Below the pieces are notes generated by a model. That model worked only from the letters and a program-made list of their open reading frames with translations, was not told the DNA's origin and did not search any database. The position numbers and the translations under genes are program-made. Shown here in pieces: positions 57,520 to 64,000 of a DNA stretch of 64,000 nucleotides. How positions within the stretch are numbered: position 1 is the first letter of the stretch; every line of letters begins with the position of its first letter. The stretch comes from Zea mays (Eukaryota; Streptophyta; Magnoliopsida; Poales; Poaceae). The stretch covers positions 266,560,622 through 266,624,621 of the forward strand of contig NC_050096.1 of NCBI RefSeq assembly GCF_902167145.1. The letters run 5' to 3'.

Positions 57520-59206
57520 TGTAGGATCTAGGACACCGGCTAGAGGGGGGGTGAATAGACGGTTTTAACTAAAAACAACAATACTAAGTAAATTTAATCA
57601 ATACAACAAGAGGAATAAATTTACTAGTGTCAATAAGTAAACAATGTATGAAAGACAACTACGGAGATTGAATACTTGAAGAACAATAAGCAAAACTCTA
57701 ATCAATTGCAAGGCAATAAGTGATGCTAGAAGGAATAGACACCGAAATTTATCCCGTGGTATCGGTGATTTGCCGATCACCCCTAATCCACGTTGAGGTG
57801 GACTTCAAGCTCTCACTTGCTCCTCTATCAAGACACGACTTGATCTTTGAGCCAAGTGGACAAGAAATCACTCAATACCTCGATTCCACTAATATCACCT
57901 TTGCCGCTCCGGCGAGGTAGGCGCGAACCCCTCACAATCAACACCGCGGCTTCTCCACAATCTTATTGGAGAGCTCGACGGAGACAATCACCCGAGCCGT
58001 CTAGGAGGCGGCAACCTCCAAGAGTAACAAGCCAACGACGCTTGCTCGGTGTACCACCTAGTGCCTCAAGAATCACCAAATGATGCAAATGCACTAGGAA
58101 CCCTCAATCTCTCACTAGAAAGCAATCTCAAGCAAAGAGTGTGAGAGAGTGAGTTGGAGGATCACAAATGAGCTCAATGTGTGCAAGGAATGGTCAAGAG
58201 AGATCTCACACACGAGCAACCCTTCTATTTATAGTCCCCCATCTAAAACCAACCGTTATGTGCAAAAGGGGCAGTTCTGCGCACACGCGGACCGTCCGCG
58301 CCCTAGGGCCGGACGGTCCGCCGTACACCATAACGGCTATAATGATCGTTGAAACATGTCAGAGCAGACTCAAAAAGGTGGGTCCGGACAGTCCGCCCAT
58401 CAAGGCCGGACCGTCCGCGACCTGGCAATTTCAAACACCCGAGCCTCGGATCAAACGGAGTTAACACACGCGGACCGTCCGGCTATAAATCCCGGACCGT
58501 CCGCAACCTGAGACAGTACTGTCCGGACTGGTCCCCCGGACCGTCCGTAGTACAAATCTATAAAAACACACAGTCCCTGTCCAAAAGCGAGTTAGACACA
58601 TGCGGACCGTCCGCGCCTCACAGGCGGACCGTCCGGCTATAATTCAGGGACTGACCCGAAGCCACCTTCCTCTGGTCAGGACTGCGGACGGTCCGGCCCT
58701 AAGGCCCGGACGGTCCGCAGTGCAAAAGAGCATAGAGTCAATACAAATGGTCAAACCTCGGACCCTCTGGAGGATCGCGGACGGTCCGCCCCCAAGGGCC
58801 GGACAGTCCGCGCGACCAAGACTACTCAAGTTTCAAACAAGCTTTTGAATGAACTTTTTAACTTACGAAATGAGAAGCGCTGTTAGTCCTCATGCAAATG
58901 CAACTACTTGATGCTCTATGAGGCACTAAGTCTTACACAGATCTAAGTCATTGACCCCTCTTAATAGTACGGCTATCTAGCCTACTAATCCGGTCAGGTA
59001 TCTTCTCTAAACTCCTCAAGACCGGCAACAGTAAAACCTATATTATACCTTTGCCTTCATCTGATCCACAACCAATGCGTATGACTCTTCAACATTTCAT
59101 TTCTATGTGGTCCAACCCTGCATTCTTATTTCTCCAAGAATCGTTAGTCCACAAGTAGTTGTCATTAATTACCAAAACATTATCAAAGGGGCCTAGATGA
59201 TTCACA
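57520..59206 (-). repeat. 3' LTR of element F
   Basis: On the minus strand it starts TGTGAATCATCTAGGCCCC and ends CGGTGTCCTAGATCCTACA; about 1687 bp. TATAAATA lies at 58226-58233 (minus). The boundaries rest on TG...CA ends, the adjacent polypurine tract and the break in E gag, not on a second LTR. Confidence 0.75.
58286..58815. repeat. cluster of CGGACNGTCCG palindromes in the F LTR
   Basis: About 13 copies of cggaccgtccg, cggacggtccg or cggacagtccg occur within 530 bp just upstream (in sense) of the LTR TATA box. The same words recur at 61460-61545 and 61960-62110 in the internal region. Confidence 0.85.
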
Positions 59207-59819
59207 ATCTCCCCCTTTTTGGTAATTGATGACAACACCACATAGTCTATTAAAGAGAAGTTTAGTTTTTCCAAATCTCTCTCATACCAAAGGTATATGA
59301 TAGATTTTGGAGATGAGTTTCATAGGACTTATCTTGATTTGAAGTTCTGTCCAAAAGATAGATAAATCCCAATAAAAACTCAGTATGCAAGAAAGACTCC
59401 CCCTAAGTGTATGCAGGATTATTTGAAGTTGAAGATATAACACACATAATATATTTGAGCTCGATGGAGACTTTCCTACAATCATGGTTATCGAGGCATA
59501 CAAGAGATGATTCGTAGAATGAGCGCATTAATTATAATCACATCTCGATAAACCACACACAGAGTAATTTGAACTAAAACATAGTTCATCCCACAGAATA
59601 TTACAGATAATAGTCCACAGACATACGACATAGAGTTAATAGATCAAGCCAAGTTCCAAATGCATAAGACATAAACTAAAGCGGCATGAAAAAATAAAAT
59701 GCATGTGCATGATCTTAATGTCCACATAGAACCACCAACTCCCCCTGAAGGAGACGCCTGACAACTTCTCATCACTTCTTCTCTCCCCCTTTGGCATCAA
59801 TTGCCACAAAGGAGAGGCC
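59207..59819. other. element F region between LTR and env-like gene
   Basis: Starts with the polypurine tract (minus strand AAAAAGGGGGAGAT, 59207-59220) followed by AT-rich non-coding sequence with further 'ctccccct' blocks near 59398, 59740 and 59783. Confidence 0.65.
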
Positions 59820-61789
59820 TTACTGATCACTCGACGGAGGATGCATGTTGTAATAATGAGTGCTGAAGGTGTCAAACAAGGAGGAGAACTGGCCAAAGTC
59901 CTGCTGGAGCTGCTGCTGCCTCTGACTTATATCATGCAGGTTGTCAGTTGTAGAAAGATTGTCAAACTGACTGGAGAGAGCACCCATGTTATCTTGAAAA
60001 CTTTGTTGCATATTATTCAGCCTTGACATGATGGGATCAGTGACATTAGTGTGAATTTGATCACGAAAGTCAGAAAATTCAGAGTTCAGCGCATCCCAGT
60101 TGCTGTCAAAGCGAGACTGCATGTCATCAAGGCGGTGATCCACATGTGACATCAGGCCATCAAAGCGAGCATCAATATGAGTCTCCAGCCCTTGCTGCAT
60201 ATTGTGAAAATAAGGATCAAAATATCCTGGAGCAGGCTCCCAATAGTGCTGAGGCTGAGGAGGAGGTGGAGGAGGAGGCATCTGCTGTTCCTCAACATTA
60301 GGAGCTGCTCCACCCGCATAGCCAGGGTCTTCCTCATCATCTGGGAATGGAGTGAGTGGCCTGGTGAGGAACCCGATCTCATTCTTAAAAGGCCTGAATG
60401 GAGTGTGAACGATCTCACATGGGCCCTCAAATCTTGTCTTGGATTTGATGAGAGCCATAATGTAGGGAGCATAAGCCAAGTTTTGATTCTTGTCCATCTT
60501 TAAATCATTAAGCTGCCTCATCATGAAAAGAACAATGTTCATGACTTCACCATTCATGATGTGCTGGATTATGTTCCAGAACTTATCTCGAATTTTGCTC
60601 TTATCACCACTCTTGGGAAGAATGGTGACTCTGGCAATCTTGTTGATGACAGCAGGATGATGTCTGAGTCCTGCTGTTTCTCCAAACCTCCTGGGTATAC
60701 CGAGCCTGGCTGGCTCATAAAACTGCACAAAATCCTCAAAATTATCTTCAGTATAAAGATCCACCCCAGCAGAAATGGTGCCATAGTTCAGACTGTTGGC
60801 AGCGGCAAAGTCAGCAAAAGAAGCAGAATACCGCTTGAAGCCAGTCATCCATGTGATAGATTCTTCTGCAATATCAATCTCTGAGGTAGCCAAGAATTGC
60901 TTAACTGCCATTTCATTGAAATCAGTGCGCTGCCCCATAAACTGATATAACCCACATGTTTCAAATTTGGGAATGAGACCCTCCATGACTGATTGACTGA
61001 GCAAGAAGGACCAATCAATCACCTGATGCTTATGAAAGTTGGTATCCACCAGGGTGCCCCAAAAGACATCAAACTGCAGCTGAGTGTGGAAAAACTGAAT
61101 ATTTGTATCTGATGGCAGAGCATACTGGTTCACAGTCCGTCTAGAGCAGTACTCAGCCATAGAAAATCTCCGCTTGGGGTAAGTCCATCCTTGGATATCA
61201 ATGGGATAATCAGGGTGAACATGAAGAAAATCTTCAGCATCCATGGATTCAGTGCCCCCAGCTGAGGATTGGGCCTCTGAATCAGTGGTCGGTGTATAGT
61301 CATCATCATTGCCACGAGGGCGCTTGGATTTAAAGCGACCTGCAAGTTTCTTGCGGAGACCACCAAAACCACTGCAACAAGGTGACAGACATCCATAGAT
61401 AAATAATTGCTACCAAATACCACTTATAAAAAGGAATGGAATGGTAATGCTCTGCCAGGGTCCGGACGGTCCGCGCTAGGGGGCCGGACTGTCCGCGCCA
61501 GAGGCCTGGACGGTCCGCTTCCACCGGGCGGACGGTCCGCGACCGACCAGGGGCGACTCCAAGAACCCTAGCCGCCACAAGAGTTCAATTTGATGGTTTC
61601 GCAGATAATACCCAGCAAAACAAGTTCAAAATTTTGCATAGCATTGATATTAGGGAGAACTATCAATCCCACCAATCAGATTTTGAAATCCACTGCTCAA
61701 TTTCAGATCAGAGAAGAAACCCAAATAATCTCAAAGTTGATGAAATTTGATTAAATCCACAAGATTTGAAGATACCGTGATGAAGACAT
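59820..61789 (-). CDS. env-like gene of element F, two exons
   Basis: Exon 1 is 14 nt (61776-61789, ATG and four more codons in part), the intron is 61372-61775 (404 bp; GT-AG, acceptor TTGTTGCAG) and exon 2 is 59820-61371. The phases agree and give 521 residues. The N terminus is basic (RKKLAGRFKSKRPRG); residues about 70-330 form a conserved globular domain (RRFGETAGLRHHPAVINKIA) that resembles plant 'putative transposon' proteins; a proline run lies near 370; the C terminus has repeated short coiled coils (HIDARFDGLMSHVDHRLDD). I see no signal peptide or transmembrane helix, so 'env-like' reflects position, not proven function. It lies between pol and the 3' LTR, as in other Sireviruses with a third gene. 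Confidence 0.75.
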
Positions 61790-62366
61790 GTTGAGGGAAT
61801 GTTGCTGCAAGCTGTCGGACTGTCCGCACGCAACTTCACTTCACGGTCCGCGCACCCTCGACACAAGAGAGGATATAGCGAGTGGAGAGCAAGAGAGAAC
61901 AACCGAATAGGCACAACTGGCAAGTCTGCGGGCTCTGTTCCTTTTTCTGCCCTGTCGCGGACGGTCCGCGCGGGGGCGGCGGACGGTCCGCGCCCTGATG
62001 ACCTCAGACAGTCTGCGAGGCTGCTCGGACTGTCCATTGCCTGATGCTGCGGACGGTCCGCGGTCCATGGGCGGACGGTCCGCGGTCCATGGGCGGACGG
62101 TCCGCGGCCTGATACTCATTTTGCCAATCTCTGCCCACTTTCTGATTTTGAATTCCGAATCCAAATTGGTGCTCATATATGGACATTTTGACCAATCCAA
62201 GAGTTGGTATGCATGCATATACATATGATGTAATGGAGTAATGCAAGATTTTTGAATTAAACTATATAGAGCAATTAGAAATGAAAAATGCACAAATAAT
62301 ACCAAATAAATAGCATAAAGAGCATACTTAGACCCGAGATGCAAGACGACACATGTGTGATCAACT
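61790..62366. other. element F spacer between pol and env-like gene
   Basis: Holds GC-rich palindrome clusters at 61826-61850 and 61960-62110, including three near-identical units of gcggacggtccgcggtccatg, and AT-rich sequence elsewhere. It probably contains the leader or promoter of the env-like transcript. Confidence 0.6.
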
Positions 62367-64000
62367 TCAAGTCACATTTGAGATATCGATCACATTCATT
62401 TCACTTCTTAGAGAACAAAATCTTGTTTCATCCAATGGTTTTGTAAAAATGTCTGCTAATTGATCATCGGTGCCAATGGAATAAATAGAGATATCTCCCT
62501 TGCCAACATGATCTCTTAAGAAGTGATGCCGTATATCAATATGCTTGGTTCTTGAGTGTTGGACCGGATTGGTAGCCAATTTTACCGCACTCTCATTATC
62601 ACACATGAGAGGCACGTTCTTGAAAATAATTCCATAGTCCAATAAGGTTTGTTTCATCCATAATAGTTGAGCACAACAATTTCCGGCTGATATATATTCC
62701 GCCTCGGCGGTAGATAGAGCAACCGAATTTTGTTTCTTAGAAGACCATGAAACAAGAGATCTACCAAGAAATTGACAACAACCGGAGGTGCTTTTTCTAT
62801 CAACTTTGCACCCCGCATAGTCCGAATCCGAATATCCAATTAATTCAAATTGAGCACCTTTGGGATACCATAGACCAATATTGGGAGTATACTTCAAATA
62901 TCTTAGAATTCTTTTAGCGGCCTTCAAGTGAATCTCTCTAGGAGAAGCTTGAAATCGAGCACACATGCATACACTAAACATAACATCGGGCCTAGATGCG
63001 GTAATATAAAGCAAACTACCAATTATTGAACGATAAAGTTTTTGATCAACTATAGTACCTCCTTCATCTAAGTCTAGATGACCATTTGTTGCCATTGGAG
63101 TCTTGATAGGCTTAGCATTTTCTAAACCAAACTTCTTGAGCATGTCCTTCAAATATTTTGATTGACTTATAAAAATTCCATCTTTCAATTGTTTGATTTG
63201 AAGGCCAAGAAAGAAGCTCAATTCTCCTATCATAGACATTTCAAATTCCTTTGACATCATTTTTCCGAACTCCTCACAAAATAAATCATTAGTAGATCCA
63301 AAAATGATATCATCAACGTAGATTTGACAAACAAATAAATCTTTGCCAATTCTTTTAGTAAATAGAGTAGTGTCAACCTTCCCAATTTTGAAGTCTTTGG
63401 AAAGCAAGAAATCCCTAAGCCTTTCATACCAAGCGCGTGGAGCTTGCTTAAGCCCATAGAGAGCTTTAGAAAGCTTGAACACATGGTTAGGTCTTTTGGG
63501 GTCCTCAAAACCGGGAGGTTGTTCAACATACACTAGTTCACTAATCTTACCATTTAGAAAGGCACTCTTTACATCCATTTGGTAGAGCTTGATATTGTGT
63601 GCACATGCATAAGCAAGTAGAATCCGGATTGCTTCTAATCTTGCTACGGGAGCAAATGTCTCCCCAAAATCCAATCCTTCAATTTGAGTATATCCTTGTG
63701 CAACTAATCTTGCCTTGTTTCTTACTACCACACCATCTTCATTGTGCTTGTTGCGAAATACCCATTTTGTACCAATGACATTGTGGTTCTTTGGTCTCTC
63801 AACAAGCTCCCAAACTTCATTTCGAGCGAAGTTATTTAATTCTTCATGCATTGCATTCACCCAATCAACATCAAGTAGAGCTTCATCTACACGGTTAGGT
63901 TCCACACAAGATACAAAAGAGAAATGTTCACAAAACGAAGCTATGCGAGAGCGAGTTTGAACACCCTTACTAATATCACCCACAATTTGATCAACCGGGT
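62367..64000 (-). CDS. pol: element F pol, RT and RNase H part (runs off the window)
   Basis: Open frame with the stop at 62367-62369 that continues past base 64000. Copia RT ([34 protein letters not shown]), the connection, and RNase H ([26 protein letters not shown]). It is closely related to the pol of E but without stops or frame changes. Gag, protease and integrase would lie to the right, outside the window. Confidence 0.92.
   Translation of the reverse strand, partial: PVDQIVGDISKGVQTRSRIASFCEHFSFVSCVEPNRVDEALLDVDWVNAMHEELNNFARNEVWELVERPKNHNVIGTKWVFRNKHNEDGVVVRNKARLVAQGYTQIEGLDFGETFAPVARLEAIRILLAYACAHNIKLYQMDVKSAFLNGKISELVYVEQPPGFEDPKRPNHVFKLSKALYGLKQAPRAWYERLRDFLLSKDFKIGKVDTTLFTKRIGKDLFVCQIYVDDIIFGSTNDLFCEEFGKMMSKEFEMSMIGELSFFLGLQIKQLKDGIFISQSKYLKDMLKKFGLENAKPIKTPMATNGHLDLDEGGTIVDQKLYRSIIGSLLYITASRPDVMFSVCMCARFQASPREIHLKAAKRILRYLKYTPNIGLWYPKGAQFELIGYSDSDYAGCKVDRKSTSGCCQFLGRSLVSWSSKKQNSVALSTAEAEYISAGNCCAQLLWMKQTLLDYGIIFKNVPLMCDNESAVKLATNPVQHSRTKHIDIRHHFLRDHVGKGDISIYSIGTDDQLADIFTKPLDETRFCSLRSEMNVIDISNVT

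Larger units (their letters stand above)
57520..64000 (-). mobile_element. element F: Sirevirus with env-like gene, partial
   Basis: The 3' LTR at left (57520-59206) is followed by the polypurine tract, an env-like gene and an open RT-RNase H frame that runs off the right edge. It is inserted in the gag of E; the left target copy should be ctgcc (57515-57519). The coding regions seen are intact, so F is younger than E. Confidence 0.85.

Overview
This window looks like a maize (Zea) or very close grass chromosome: one ordinary host gene followed by about 59 kb of nested LTR retrotransposons. The evidence is a long GC-rich gypsy LTR whose ends and 57-bp internal repeats match my memory of the maize Huck family, copia LTRs with the palindromic 'accggacagtccggt' type words of maize Sireviruses (Opie/Ji type), and a plant EFL1 gene. 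Family names come from memory. Boundaries, target-site duplications (TSDs) and reading frames were read from the sequence.

Layout. 1-5068: EFL1, a single-exon minus-strand gene for a ribosome-maturation GTPase, and its flanks. 5069-12373: a decayed MITE-like remnant cut by an old gag-only gypsy element (C, TSD atacc). 12374-14107: no recognisable content. 14108-15926: a solo copia-type LTR (TSD ctact). 16003-16298 plus 43655 to about 45.1 kb: one old gypsy LTR (H, minus) split by a full Huck-like element (D, 16299-43654, minus, TSD gtcct). D is itself split by two young copies of one pol-less family: A (20263-26493, plus, TSD acgtc) in its 3' non-coding part and B (28593-36104, minus, TSD acatg) inside its integrase. 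About 45.5-50.9 kb: a second old gypsy element (G, plus) carrying a hAT-type MITE (TSD gtccaacc). It is cut at 50876 by a decayed Sirevirus (E, minus). E is cut at 57519 by a better preserved Sirevirus (F, minus) that runs off the right edge and carries an intron-containing env-like gene.

The most interesting content is the A/B/C family. Each copy has identical or similar LTRs, an intact or decayed gag in sense, no pol, and, antisense to gag, a three-exon gene with its own TATA box. In B that gene reads open through two in-phase introns to a predicted 1014-residue protein. A differs from B by exactly one 1,281-bp deletion that removes the start of this gene. A and B lie in opposite orientations 2.1 kb apart, forming a 6.2-kb inverted repeat.

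Functionally there is one housekeeping gene; everything else is transposon biology. A and B can supply Gag but must borrow reverse transcriptase and integrase. Their LTR tips and polypurine tracts resemble those of D, which makes Huck-like elements a candidate helper. Relative ages from LTR pairs by eye: A and B about zero differences, D about 1.2%, C about 3.4%.
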